64,000 bases of DNA from Elizabethkingia miricola (GCF_001675285.1 NZ_LSGQ01000003.1:1-64000), one strand, 5' to 3'; shown: positions 1-8,667, counted from the stretch's first letter. Notes: a model not told the origin generated them from the sequence alone. A program made the numbers and translations.

Positions 1-40
1 TTAGGATATTACTATTCCTAAATCTGTCCACACAACTAAT

Positions 41-100
41 AGGTTATACTGGTTATAAGAGTTATGTAGGTTATAAAGTTATAATGGCTACAAAGGTTAT
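41..100. repeat. Degenerate GGTTATA short tandem repeat
   Basis: About six (G)GTTATA-like units recur every 9-10 bases (near 42, 51, 61, 69, 78 and 95), downstream of the eda stop codon. The units are imperfect. No gene or terminator with a T-tract is visible in 1-172, so this is the only structured element there. Function unknown; it may be chance in AT-rich DNA. Confidence 0.4.
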
Positions 101-172
101 GAAACAGGGGATAGAGTTCGTAAAGCTCTTAGACCGACAAACCTTACGAGCTTATAACTATTCATTCTTAAC

Positions 173-817
173 TCATAATTTCCTCGCTTCTTCAATATAA
201 CTGAATACTTTCTTTAATTGATTGGTTACTTCTGCAGTGTCGAAATCTGCAGGGAATAAACTGGAACCAAGTCCAACAGAAGTAACTCCGGCTTCAAACC
301 AGCTGTGTATATTTTCCTTATTTAGTTTGACTCCTCCGGTTGGCATGAATTTTAAGCCAGGAAATAGGGGCTTTATAGCCTTTAAAAACTTTGTTCCGAG
401 TAAATCCCCCGGAAATAGCTTAATAAGCTTACAATTGGCTTTTTCTGCCTGATTGATTTCTGAAGGGGTCATACATCCAGGAATCCATAATTTACCGTTT
501 TGATTTGCAATTGGTGCTATATCTGCATCAAAAACAGGACTTACCAGAAAATCTGTATTAAGATTTAAAAATGCTTCAGCCTGTTCTCTGCTTTTAATTG
601 TCCCAATACCCAATTTTAAATCAGGAAAGTACTGATCTTTATATTGCTGTAATATTTCGAAATTGGAGATTGCATTTGCACCTCTGTTTACAAACTCAAA
701 TACTCTTACTCCTCCATCATATGAAGCTTTTAATGCCTTTTTACATACTTCAGGGTTGTCGTGATAAAAAACCGGAATTACCGGATGCTTTTCAATATAG
801 TTGAGTGTTTTTTCCAT
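173..817 (-). CDS. eda: 2-dehydro-3-deoxy-phosphogluconate (KDPG) aldolase
   Basis: This is a class I (Schiff-base) aldolase that cleaves KDPG to pyruvate and glyceraldehyde-3-phosphate, the last step of glucuronate catabolism; it is cytosolic. The protein has 214 residues, the usual length for the family. Visible family motifs are the early active-site Glu41, the PGCMTPSEI segment near 113-121, Lys133 in the IKLFPG motif as the expected Schiff-base lysine, and the PTGGV phosphate-binding turn. It follows kdgK with a gap of only five bases, so the two are almost certainly cotranscribed. KDPG aldolases can also act on 4-hydroxy-2-oxoglutarate, but the neighbours favour the uronate role. Confidence 0.93.
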   Translation of the reverse strand: MEKTLNYIEKHPVIPVFYHDNPEVCKKALKASYDGGVRVFEFVNRGANAISNFEILQQYKDQYFPDLKLGIGTIKSREQAEAFLNLNTDFLVSPVFDADIAPIANQNGKLWIPGCMTPSEINQAEKANCKLIKLFPGDLLGTKFLKAIKPLFPGLKFMPTGGVKLNKENIHSWFEAGVTSVGLGSSLFPADFDTAEVTNQLKKVFSYIEEARKL

Positions 818-822
818 TTTAC

Positions 823-1809
823 TTATTTAGTATTACTAAAATCTCCTGTTACAAATAATTTATGATAACCTTCCTGTACAGCATTGTCTATTGTACTCTG
901 TAAATCGAGATTCTGATACAGCGAGGCTATTGCACCAGCCATAAATGCATCTCCACTACCAATACGGTCTATTATATCATTGGTTTCATATATCGGGCTT
1001 ATTAAGCTCTTATTTCTTGAATGAAGGGTTCCAAAAAGAAGGTTATGGTTCGAATTATCCATAAACCTGAAAGTATTTGCCACAATTCTGGCATCTTTAT
1101 ATTCAGAAAACAGATCTATGCTGTTCTTTTTAGCAAATTCAAAATATTCTTCTGGGCTTGTATTTCTGTCTAGTTTGCTATCTATAGAGGTTCCCAACAT
1201 ATTATGAGAAGCCCAAATATTCCCCATGATAATATGACAATATTTTACCAGTTTGGGCATTACTTCCAGAGGATTTTTTCCGTATTGCCATAATTTATTC
1301 CTGTAGTTTAAATCAACTGATATAGTAATTCCTTTTGAGTAAGCGACTTCTAATGCTTCCTTCATTACTTCTGCAAGGTTTTCATTTAAAGCAGGAGTAA
1401 TTGCTGTCCAATGAAACCAGCTGCATCCTTCAAAAATTTTATTCCAGTCAATTTCACCTGTTTTTATCTGACTGAATGAAGAATACTTACGATCATATAT
1501 AACCTCACCTTTACTTAATCCATTTGCTGAAAGCAATATATAAGAGCCAATCCTGTCACCTCTGTACAAAAAGCCATCAGTTTCAACTTTATTGTCTTTT
1601 AGTATTTTCACAAATTCCCGGGTAATCTGATTGTCGGGTGCTGCTGAAATATAAGACACCGGGAGACCCGTCTGACCCAGCTTTACAGCAACATTGGCTT
1701 CGGATCCGCCTGGAAAAGCCATAACTTTATTAGACTCATTAAAGAATGAATCTTCTGCAGGCTGATATCGTACTAATGCTTCTCCGAAGCAGATAATTTT
1801 TCCTTTCAT
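823..1809 (-). CDS. kdgK: 2-keto-3-deoxygluconate (KDG) kinase, PfkB family
   Basis: This sugar kinase phosphorylates KDG with ATP to give KDPG, the substrate of the adjacent aldolase. At 328 residues it has the ribokinase/PfkB layout: the N-terminal substrate loop GGSEANVAV near residue 34, and the C-terminal signature DRIGSGDAFMAG, in which the second Asp is the catalytic base and GSGD forms the anion hole. It is the first gene of the leftward kdgK-eda arm and starts 61 bases from the LacI-type palindrome at 1871-1888. Other PfkB kinases have similar motifs; the substrate is assigned from the surrounding mannonate dehydratase, isomerase and aldolase genes. Confidence 0.9.
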   Translation of the reverse strand: MKGKIICFGEALVRYQPAEDSFFNESNKVMAFPGGSEANVAVKLGQTGLPVSYISAAPDNQITREFVKILKDNKVETDGFLYRGDRIGSYILLSANGLSKGEVIYDRKYSSFSQIKTGEIDWNKIFEGCSWFHWTAITPALNENLAEVMKEALEVAYSKGITISVDLNYRNKLWQYGKNPLEVMPKLVKYCHIIMGNIWASHNMLGTSIDSKLDRNTSPEEYFEFAKKNSIDLFSEYKDARIVANTFRFMDNSNHNLLFGTLHSRNKSLISPIYETNDIIDRIGSGDAFMAGAIASLYQNLDLQSTIDNAVQEGYHKLFVTGDFSNTK

Positions 1810-1822
1810 ATTTTCCTATCAC

Positions 1823-1834
1823 TAAGTTAACTTA
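1823..1834. promoter_or_regulatory. 12-bp perfect palindrome in kdgK leader
   Basis: TAAGTTAACTTA is a perfect palindrome lying 13 bases before the kdgK start, between that start and the LacI-type site. It does not resemble the AAAACGTTTT site and lacks its central CG. It could be a second operator or simply AT-rich chance. Confidence 0.35.
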
Positions 1835-1870
1835 ATTTAATATATGGAATATTTAAAGATTATTAATTTA

Positions 1871-1888
1871 TACGAAAACGTTTTAGTA
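1871..1888. promoter_or_regulatory. Candidate LacI-family operator in the divergent uronate promoter
   Basis: An 18-bp inverted repeat with 16 of 18 symmetric positions and a perfect AAAACGTTTT core at 1875-1884. The central CG flanked by A/T arms is typical of LacI/GalR-family operators. It sits between the kdgK-eda and uxuB-uxuA-uxaC arms. The LacI-family gene at the cluster end (5350-6387) is the obvious candidate to bind it. The match is seen in the sequence; the regulator assignment is inferred. Confidence 0.7.
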
Positions 1889-1957
1889 GATTTTAATGAT
1901 TATTTAATACTGTCATGTTAAATCTTGTTAATTTGGCATCAGATTCAAAGACGGAAT

Positions 1958-2779
1958 ATGAGCATTTTAGAAAAGTTTTCGCTTAAAGGAAAAGTAATTG
2001 TCGTAACAGGGGCAACAGGCATCCTGGGACAATCATTTGTTAAAGCCTTGGGTGAAGCAAGTGCTAAAGTGGCAATATTAGGAAGGAATGAAGAAAGAGG
2101 AAGAGAAAGAGTACAAGAGGTAGTTAATGCAGGTGGTGAGGCTGAATTTTTTCAGACAGATGTACTCAATGAAGAACAGTTAATAGAAACTAATAACATC
2201 ATCATAAATGGATGGGGGAAGATAGATGGTTTGGTCAACGCTGCCGGTGGTAATATTCCGGGAGCGACCATTCCCCCAAATGAAGATTTGTTTGATGCAA
2301 AAATTAGCGATACAATTAAAGCGATTGAACTTAACTTATATGGCAGCATTATTCCAACCTTCATTTTCGGGAAAGAAATTGCAAAAAATGGGAAAGGCTC
2401 CATTGTGAATATTTCTTCGCTGGCAGCAAGCAGACCTCTGACACGAGTATTAGGTTATACAATTGCTAAACATGGTATAGAAGGTCTTACTAAATGGATG
2501 GCAACAGAACTCCCTCTAAGATATGGAGATAGCGTAAGATGTAATGCTATTGCGCCCGGCGTATTTTTAACAGAACAAAACCGTACATTACTTACAAATA
2601 GTGATGGAACTTATACAGAAAGAGCACAGAAATTTATTAACGGAACACCCTATTCAAGATTAGGGAATCCCGATGAACTGGCAGGTACATTAGTTTATTT
2701 ACTAAGCGATGCATCTCAGTTTGTAAACGGAGAGACCATTTTTGTAGACGGAGGTTTCAATTCATGGTGTGGGGTTTAA
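1958..2779 (+). CDS. SDR-type D-mannonate oxidoreductase (fructuronate reductase)
   Basis: A short-chain dehydrogenase/reductase expected to interconvert D-fructuronate and D-mannonate with NAD(P)H. From the ATG at 1958 the protein has 273 residues. Motifs are the nucleotide-binding TGATGILG (18-25), NAAG (94-97), the catalytic Ser in NISS (151-154) and Y167-x3-K171. A TTG 33 bases upstream would add 11 residues but lies closer to the operator; ATG gives the normal SDR N-terminus. It resembles the SDR form of UxuB known from Bacillus (YjmF type), not the long-chain enterobacterial UxuB. Its position directly before uxuA and uxaC is the main support for the substrate. Confidence 0.82.
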   Translation: MSILEKFSLKGKVIVVTGATGILGQSFVKALGEASAKVAILGRNEERGRERVQEVVNAGGEAEFFQTDVLNEEQLIETNNIIINGWGKIDGLVNAAGGNIPGATIPPNEDLFDAKISDTIKAIELNLYGSIIPTFIFGKEIAKNGKGSIVNISSLAASRPLTRVLGYTIAKHGIEGLTKWMATELPLRYGDSVRCNAIAPGVFLTEQNRTLLTNSDGTYTERAQKFINGTPYSRLGNPDELAGTLVYLLSDASQFVNGETIFVDGGFNSWCGV

Positions 2780-2791
2780 TGCAGGAGTAGT

Positions 2792-3952
2792 ATGAGAAGA
2801 TTAGAACAGACATGGCGTTGGTATGGACCAGAAGATCCGGTAAGCTTACAAGATATAAAACAGGCAGGAGCAACGGGAATTGTAACGGCACTGCATCATA
2901 TTCCACATGGAGATATCTGGCCGTCGGATGAAATTGCTAAAAGGAAGGAAATTATTGAAGACGCAGGATTCAGATGGTCAGTAGTTGAAAGCGTACCAGT
3001 GCATGAAGCTATTAAAACAAGATCTGAACATGCGGCGCATTATATTGCAAACTACAGACAGACTTTAAAAAATCTGGCAGAAAATGGAATAAAAACTATT
3101 TGTTACAATTTTATGCCGGTATTAGACTGGACACGTACTCAGCTGGATCTAGAGTTAAAAGACGGATCAAAGGCCTTGTATTTTAACTGGATAGATTTGG
3201 CCGTTTTTGATCTGTTTATGCTGAAACGTAAGAATGCAGAAGCTGACTATACAGATTCTGTAAGGGAAGAAGCAAAAAAACGCTTTGAGAATTATACTAA
3301 TGAACAACTGAGTCAGTTACAAACCAATATTCTGATGGGAATTCCCGGAGAAAAGAATATTGAAATTGAAGAACTGAACAAGAGTATTGAGCTTTACAGT
3401 ACAATTGGAGCTGAAGGATTAAAACAAAATTTACTTTACTTTCTTCAATCAATTGCTGACATATGCGAGGAATATGGAATTTCGATGACTATTCATCCGG
3501 ATGATCCGCCATATCCTATTTTGGGACTTCCTCGCATAGCCGGTAATTTAGAAGACTTTAAATATATCATCAGGGGAGTCGATAAAAAGTTTAACGGAAT
3601 TTGTTTTTGTACAGGTTCTTTAGGAGCAGGAAAAGCAGGGCAGCTTGTACAAATGTTCAATGAACTAAAAGACAGAGTATATTTTATACACCTGAGAAAT
3701 GTGCAGAAAGATGCACACGGAAATTTTTATGAAGCAGATCATTTAGATGGTGATGTAGACATGTATGAGGTAATGAAGGTTATTGCAGCAGAAAATCAAA
3801 AAAGAGAGACTGCAATTCCTTTCAGACCAGACCATGGACATCAGATGCTGGATGACTTACAAAAAACAACCAACCCCGGATATTCTGCGATTGGCAGATT
3901 AAGAGGATTAGCAGAGTTGAGAGGATTAGAACTAGGAATATTAGGTAAATAG
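2792..3952 (+). CDS. uxuA: Mannonate dehydratase
   Basis: UxuA dehydrates D-mannonate to 2-keto-3-deoxygluconate, needs a divalent metal (Mn/Fe) and has a TIM-barrel fold; it is cytosolic. The 386-residue protein opens with the family signature LEQTWRWYGPEDPV. It carries the conserved HPDDPP segment (metal/substrate site), CTGSLGAG, HLRNV and RPDHGHQMLDD near the C-terminus. It starts 12 bases after the SDR gene and ends one base before uxaC, so the three form an operon. Length and motifs are complete, with no sign of damage. Confidence 0.96.
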   Translation: MRRLEQTWRWYGPEDPVSLQDIKQAGATGIVTALHHIPHGDIWPSDEIAKRKEIIEDAGFRWSVVESVPVHEAIKTRSEHAAHYIANYRQTLKNLAENGIKTICYNFMPVLDWTRTQLDLELKDGSKALYFNWIDLAVFDLFMLKRKNAEADYTDSVREEAKKRFENYTNEQLSQLQTNILMGIPGEKNIEIEELNKSIELYSTIGAEGLKQNLLYFLQSIADICEEYGISMTIHPDDPPYPILGLPRIAGNLEDFKYIIRGVDKKFNGICFCTGSLGAGKAGQLVQMFNELKDRVYFIHLRNVQKDAHGNFYEADHLDGDVDMYEVMKVIAAENQKRETAIPFRPDHGHQMLDDLQKTTNPGYSAIGRLRGLAELRGLELGILGK

Positions 3953-3953
3953 T

Positions 3954-5360
3954 ATGTCGTATTTTTTAAATGATAATTTTCTTTTACAATCAGATATTGC
4001 AGTAGTATTATACAATGATTATGCAAAGGATTTACCGATTATAGACTATCATAATCATTTGTCACCGCAACAGATTGCAGAGAATAAGAACTTTGAAAAT
4101 ATTACAAAGGTATGGCTGAAAGGAGACCATTATAAATGGCGTGCTATGAGAGCCTACGGTATAGACGAAGTTTTTATCACCGGTAATGCTTCTGATGAAG
4201 ATAAATTCCGCAAATGGGCTGAAGTAGTACCTAATACATTGCGCAATCCATTGTTTCACTGGACGCATATGGAACTTAAAAACCCGTTTGGTATAAATGA
4301 ATATCTGAATGCAGCTTCGGCCGACAGAATATATAAAGAGACAACCGAAAAATTGCAACAGGAAAACTTCAGACCACGAAGTCTGTTGAATAATTATAAT
4401 GTTGAAATGTTGGGAACAACGGATGATCCGACAGATGATCTTAGTTTTCATCAGAGTATACGACAACAAAATAGAGAAATAGACGTAAAGCCTAGTTTCC
4501 GACCGGATAAAATTTTTGCTATAAGCAAAGGTGATAGTTTCCGGGATTATGTAAGAAAGCTTTCAGAGGTGAGTAAAGTAGAAATCTCAGATTTGGATAC
4601 TCTTCTTGAAGCTTTACAGAAACGGGTGAATTTTTTCGATGATATGGGGTGTGTAGCATCAGATCATGGTCTGTTGTCTATTCCACAGTCGGGAAAACAT
4701 AGTTTAAAAGAAATTAACCATGTCTTTTTTACTGTCTTATTGGGAGATGATGAAGAGGCAAAGGATGTAGAAGAAGGCTATACTCATTATATTTTGACAG
4801 AGCTATGCAAAATGTATTATGAAAAAGGATGGGCGCAACAATTTCATTTAGGAGCATTAAGAAATAACAATACCATAAAGTTAAAAGAAATAGGGACAGA
4901 TACAGGTTATGACTCTATTGGGGATTACCCACAAGCACAAGCATTATCCGCATTTTTAAACAATTTAGAGAATCAACAAAAACTAACCAAGACCATATTA
5001 TATAATCTCAATCCGGCGGATAATGCGGTGTTTGGGTCCATGACAGGTAACTTTCAGGGAGAAGGTATAAAAGGAAAAATACAGTTTGGGTCTGCATGGT
5101 GGTTTCTGGATCAGCTGGACGGAATGGAACAGCAGATTAATACACTTTCCAATCTGGGGCTAATCAGTACATTTATTGGAATGCTTACAGACTCCAGGAG
5201 TTTTCTCTCTTTCCCAAGACATGAATATTTTAGAAGGTTACTGTGCAATCTTTTTGCAGAAGATATCAGAAAAGGTTTATTGCCAAATGATCTGAAATGG
5301 GTAGGAGGTATAATTAGTGATATTTGTTATCACAATGCCAAATCTTATTTTAAGAATTAA
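3954..5360 (+). CDS. uxaC: Glucuronate (uronate) isomerase
   Basis: UxaC isomerises D-glucuronate to D-fructuronate, the entry step of the pathway encoded here; it belongs to the amidohydrolase superfamily. The 468-residue length is normal for the family. The metal-binding DYHNHLSP motif is near residue 30, followed by LGTTDDPTDDL, a WWFLDQLDGM segment and the C-terminal SFPRHEYFRRLLCN motif. The ATG follows the uxuA stop by one base, consistent with translational coupling. Its last 11 bases overlap the 3' end of the convergent lacI-type gene. No dedicated uronate transporter accompanies it within the window. Confidence 0.95.
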   Translation: MSYFLNDNFLLQSDIAVVLYNDYAKDLPIIDYHNHLSPQQIAENKNFENITKVWLKGDHYKWRAMRAYGIDEVFITGNASDEDKFRKWAEVVPNTLRNPLFHWTHMELKNPFGINEYLNAASADRIYKETTEKLQQENFRPRSLLNNYNVEMLGTTDDPTDDLSFHQSIRQQNREIDVKPSFRPDKIFAISKGDSFRDYVRKLSEVSKVEISDLDTLLEALQKRVNFFDDMGCVASDHGLLSIPQSGKHSLKEINHVFFTVLLGDDEEAKDVEEGYTHYILTELCKMYYEKGWAQQFHLGALRNNNTIKLKEIGTDTGYDSIGDYPQAQALSAFLNNLENQQKLTKTILYNLNPADNAVFGSMTGNFQGEGIKGKIQFGSAWWFLDQLDGMEQQINTLSNLGLISTFIGMLTDSRSFLSFPRHEYFRRLLCNLFAEDIRKGLLPNDLKWVGGIISDICYHNAKSYFKN

Positions 5361-6387
5361 AATTTTCCGGAAAATAACCACATGATTTTCTAATGACTAA
5401 CTGGGTTTCCAGTTCAATAGTTTTGTAATCCTTAGTTGGTTTATTCAGTAATTCTATCATTTTCTCGGTGGCTATCTTACCAATTTCGTATGCTGGCTGT
5501 ACGATTGTAGACAGAGGCGGGTTTAGGGAGAACGCAAAAGTTGTATTGGCAAAACCTAAAACAGCTATATCTTTCGGTACTTTAATACCAGCTTCCATAA
5601 AAATTCCAAGACTTCTGGTAGAAATGGTTTCGGAGCCACAAATAACCGCATCCGGGGGATTTTCAGATCTTAGTTTTTCAGAGATAAATTCTTTAATTTT
5701 CTCATCGTGCTGATTGATGTTTTTCAAATCCACAAACAATACATTTTCATCAAGATAAGGGATGTTATATTGTTTTAGAGCGTTTTTATAACCCTCTAAG
5801 CGTAAATCACTGACACCTAATTTATCTGCAAGTATAATCAGAATATTTTTTTTCCCGATTCGCAACAGATGCTGTGTTGCCTTAAAACTTCCGCCAACGT
5901 TGTTAGCTCCTACCTTATGCGTATTCAGTGAGCTTTGTATTCTGTCGAAAAGAACAATTGGATAGTTGGGCTGAAGCTTCTTTAGGAGATCAAAATTTGA
6001 TGTTTCTGTTAACGGGGACATCAGAATACCATCGACTCCCTTGTTAATAAGAGATTCAATGCATTGTCTTTCTGTAGCTTCGTCATGATGGCTCTGCATG
6101 ATAAGGGTGTCGAAGCCTTTATCCATAAAATTACTTTGTATCCCGTCGAGAACCTGGGATATAAATGTATTGGAAATATCGCAAACAATAACTCCTATGG
6201 TATTTGTTTTTCCAAATTTTAGATTTTTTGCGAGCCTGTTTGGGTGATAATTATGCTTTTCAGCATATTCAATTATTTTTTTCTTGGTAGCCGCACTAAT
6301 CTCATAACTATCGGACAGAGCTTTAGACACTGTAGATACAGAGACACTCAATGCTTTGGCGATATCACGAATAGTTACTTTAGACAT
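5350..6387 (-). CDS. LacI-family transcriptional regulator of uronate genes
   Basis: A 345-residue repressor-type protein. The N-terminal HTH (about residues 3-25, VTIRDIAKALSVSVSTVSKA) and a hinge segment with NRLAKNL are followed by a periplasmic-binding-protein-like effector domain beginning near GVIVCDISNTF. This order is diagnostic of the LacI/GalR family. It is convergent with uxaC (11-base overlap of the coding ends) and is the only regulator in the cluster. By context it should sense a pathway intermediate such as fructuronate or KDG and bind the palindrome at 1871-1888. Effector and target are inferred. Confidence 0.88.
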   Translation of the reverse strand: MSKVTIRDIAKALSVSVSTVSKALSDSYEISAATKKKIIEYAEKHNYHPNRLAKNLKFGKTNTIGVIVCDISNTFISQVLDGIQSNFMDKGFDTLIMQSHHDEATERQCIESLINKGVDGILMSPLTETSNFDLLKKLQPNYPIVLFDRIQSSLNTHKVGANNVGGSFKATQHLLRIGKKNILIILADKLGVSDLRLEGYKNALKQYNIPYLDENVLFVDLKNINQHDEKIKEFISEKLRSENPPDAVICGSETISTRSLGIFMEAGIKVPKDIAVLGFANTTFAFSLNPPLSTIVQPAYEIGKIATEKMIELLNKPTKDYKTIELETQLVIRKSCGYFPENFNS

Positions 6388-6460
6388 GGTTATAATAAGT
6401 CTCCTAATTTACAAAATTATATCAGCAATAAAGAAGAATCAAAAAAATAGCTATATTTAT

Positions 6461-6476
6461 CCCTAAGACTTTAGGG
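6461..6476 (+). promoter_or_regulatory. Hairpin immediately before a start codon
   Basis: CCCTAA and TTAGGG form a perfect 6-bp stem with a GACT loop, ending two bases before the ATG at 6479. A -7-like TATATTTA lies just upstream (6453-6460), so the hairpin is either the very 5' end of the mRNA or straddles the transcription start. It has no T-tract, so it is not a terminator. Confidence 0.5.
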
Positions 6477-6478
6477 TT

Positions 6479-7534
6479 ATGAAAATAAAAATCAGCTTTA
6501 TTCTATTTCTGTTTTTATCGGCTTTGTGCTTTTCACAAGTTATAAAAGGGAGTGTTGTTACTACAGCAGAGCAGCCTTTGTCTAATGTTAAAATATACAT
6601 CGACGGCAGTCAGGTTTCTTCGATAACGGATGCCAAGGGGATATTTGATATTAGTATTCCCAATATAAAACAAGGAAATATTGTTTTTCAAAAAGATGGC
6701 TATCAGGATTTTGTTTATCCGCTGCAGCAGGCTATGAATAAAACCCTTAAAGTTGTCCTGGAAAAAGAACGCCTTATAGAAGAGGTAAAGTTAATTGGAT
6801 ATTCAAGTAAAGATTATGAAAAATACATTAATACTTTTTTTGATAATTTTTTGGGAATAAGCAGAGAGGGTGTAAGTATTGAGAATCCGAAAGAAGTGAA
6901 ATTTGCTTATGATAAAACAGAAAGAATTCTCAGAGCTCAGGCTAAGAAACCTTTAATAATTATCAATAAAAAACTAGGTTATACGATAGAATACAAACTC
7001 ATGTCTTTCTATGTAGATCATAGAAATGGTATTTCCCAATATACAGGAACATCATTTTATACACCCGTAAAAGCATCTGAATCTAAAAACAGAGTTTATA
7101 AAATGAACAGGCTGAATGCCTATTATGGTAGTGTGCAGCATTTTTTTAAATCTGTATTTAATAATAGTGTTAATAAAGAAGGATTTATTCTGGATAGAGT
7201 TAAACAAATGGAGGGGCAAAAAGCACTTGCTTTGGTAGAAAAAGATCTTCAGGCACCTGCGTACAGAAGTGAAATGGATGGAAAAGTGTATTTTGAATTT
7301 CCGGATATACTAATGGTAAGTTATAAGAAATATCTTTTCGATATTTCTAAGCGGGAGGTTATAAGAACAAACTCTTATAGTACGATAAATTCTTATGTTG
7401 AAACGCGTGGTATTCGCTATCATATAACATCTGACGGTAATTATTCAGATCCTGATCAGATGTTGTTTCAGAAGTCCTGGGCGGCAGATAAAGTGGCTAA
7501 AATGCTCCCGCTGGACTATGAACCTGAAAAATAA
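6479..7534 (+). CDS. Secreted protein with carboxypeptidase-like regulatory domain
   Basis: A 351-residue protein with a signal peptide (MKIKISFILFLFLSALCFSQ). A beta-sandwich of the CarboxypepD_reg type follows (about residues 22-95): the KGSVV...PLSNVKIYIDG...TDAKGIFDI pattern is the usual signature. The rest (about 100-351) is soluble and not recognised. In Bacteroidetes such N-terminal domains are common on outer-membrane or periplasmic proteins, often TonB-dependent receptors, but no beta-barrel region is evident here. It is monocistronic, divergent from the LacI gene, and followed by a terminator. Function unknown. Confidence 0.72.
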   Translation: MKIKISFILFLFLSALCFSQVIKGSVVTTAEQPLSNVKIYIDGSQVSSITDAKGIFDISIPNIKQGNIVFQKDGYQDFVYPLQQAMNKTLKVVLEKERLIEEVKLIGYSSKDYEKYINTFFDNFLGISREGVSIENPKEVKFAYDKTERILRAQAKKPLIIINKKLGYTIEYKLMSFYVDHRNGISQYTGTSFYTPVKASESKNRVYKMNRLNAYYGSVQHFFKSVFNNSVNKEGFILDRVKQMEGQKALALVEKDLQAPAYRSEMDGKVYFEFPDILMVSYKKYLFDISKREVIRTNSYSTINSYVETRGIRYHITSDGNYSDPDQMLFQKSWAADKVAKMLPLDYEPEK

Positions 7535-7538
7535 AAAA

Positions 7539-7560
7539 GCCCTTGTTATAGAACAAGAGC
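7539..7560 (-). terminator. Intrinsic terminator after the DUF4252 operon
   Basis: Nine-bp stem (GCCCTTGTT / AACAAGAGC on the plus strand) with a 4-base loop. Read leftward the single mismatch becomes a G-U wobble and the stem is followed by TTTTTTATTTT, so it mainly serves the leftward operon. Confidence 0.8.
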
Positions 7561-7590
7561 CTTAATTTAGAGATATGAAATATAATGTTT

Positions 7591-8106
7591 TTAATTTATT
7601 GATTTGCTTTTACTAGCCATATTGACAATATTGGAAATATCTTCCGGAGTAAAATTACCTCTTACATCTACAAAAACTTTTTCTCCGTTTTTATCTCCAT
7701 CCACTGCAATAAGTAATTTGTTAATCTGATCGCCATTGGTAATGGCTCGGATATTAACTTTTTGCCCTTCCGAATTAAGAGTCATCCACTCTTCGTATTT
7801 ATTTTCTGCAAAGAAGCGGTTCAGTTTTTCCTGATAGTTAGCATTTGGGGCGATAACAGTCATAACACGGACTTTCTTTACCTTCTTGATCAATGCAATC
7901 ACTTCTTCACTTTCTCCGTCTTCACGAAGCGCTTTTTTTATAAAAGGCTTGACCAGAAACATTGGTGGATTGACAGCTGTGACCTGTGCTCCTTTTCCCA
8001 GACTTTCACGATCCAGAAACTCCATATTCGGACTGGAGGAAACAATACATGATTGTAAAAAAGCAAGCAGGATGGATAAAGCGAATATTTTGGAAAAAGC
8101 TTTCAT
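7591..8106 (-). CDS. DUF4252 lipoprotein
   Basis: A 171-residue protein from the ATG at 8106. This start gives a clean lipoprotein signal (MKAFSKIFALSILLAFLQSC, lipobox LQSC), and the start lies four bases after the stop of the preceding gene; a longer reading to 8160 would overlap that gene. The C-terminal half (KYEEWMTLNSEGQKV...EDISNIVNMA) matches the protein encoded just upstream, so the two are paralogues of the DUF4252 family. It is the last gene of the ECF sigma operon. Molecular function unknown; envelope location is inferred from the lipobox. Confidence 0.8.
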   Translation of the reverse strand: MKAFSKIFALSILLAFLQSCIVSSSPNMEFLDRESLGKGAQVTAVNPPMFLVKPFIKKALREDGESEEVIALIKKVKKVRVMTVIAPNANYQEKLNRFFAENKYEEWMTLNSEGQKVNIRAITNGDQINKLLIAVDGDKNGEKVFVDVRGNFTPEDISNIVNMASKSKSIN

Positions 8107-8110
8107 TATA

Positions 8111-8656
8111 TTATTTTTTACCTTTATCACCCTTTGTCCCTTTATCACCTTTTTCGTCACTGTTAACCAGCTTAGAAATATCGTCTACGTTTACTTTACC
8201 GTCCAAAAGAAGGAACAGATTCTCATCGTCTCCGGTGATACTCAGTAATAAGTCTTTTACCACACTGGTTGTCGTGTCCTGAGTTAAGAATTTAATTTTC
8301 TTTCCGTCACTGTTTACAGTCATTAGCTCCTCATATTTCAGGTTTTTAATAGAAGAGTTAATTTCATCTCTTATTTTCGACATATTAACCGTAGGAGCAA
8401 TACTGTCTTTTTTGCCTTTTTCAAAAATCAGTATTTTAATAGAATTAACATCCTTTATCAATGGTCTGATCTGGTCTATACCTGCATCCTGAATATCCAG
8501 TTTGTTAAGCAGGTTAAACATAGGCTTTGCTATTTTAATAGAGGTCACTCCTTTGGTGTCCTGATACTGATCGAAAAGTTTTTCGAGCTTGCTGATCTGG
8601 GCATTTACACTAATGCCTGCAGCAGTTATAAATAATGTTAGAAATATCTTTTTCAT
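8111..8656 (-). CDS. DUF4252 secreted protein
   Basis: A 181-residue protein with a signal peptide (MKKIFLTLFITAAGISVNAQ) ending at Gln rather than a lipobox Cys, so probably periplasmic. The DUF4252 body includes KYEELMTVNSDGKKI and VDDISKLVNS, clearly related to the next gene. The C-terminus is a short Lys/Gly/Asp-rich tail (GDKGTKGDKGKK). It lies 11 bases after the putative anti-sigma gene and four bases before its paralogue. DUF4252 proteins frequently sit in ECF sigma operons in Bacteroidetes; what they do is not known. Confidence 0.8.
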   Translation of the reverse strand: MKKIFLTLFITAAGISVNAQISKLEKLFDQYQDTKGVTSIKIAKPMFNLLNKLDIQDAGIDQIRPLIKDVNSIKILIFEKGKKDSIAPTVNMSKIRDEINSSIKNLKYEELMTVNSDGKKIKFLTQDTTTSVVKDLLLSITGDDENLFLLLDGKVNVDDISKLVNSDEKGDKGTKGDKGKK

Positions 8657-8667
8657 GATGGTTTGAT

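Noticed and set aside
1925-1957. TTG-initiated N-terminal extension of the SDR oxidoreductase
   Set aside because: The 11 added residues do not fit an SDR start; the ATG at 1958 gives the normal beta-strand before TGATGILG.
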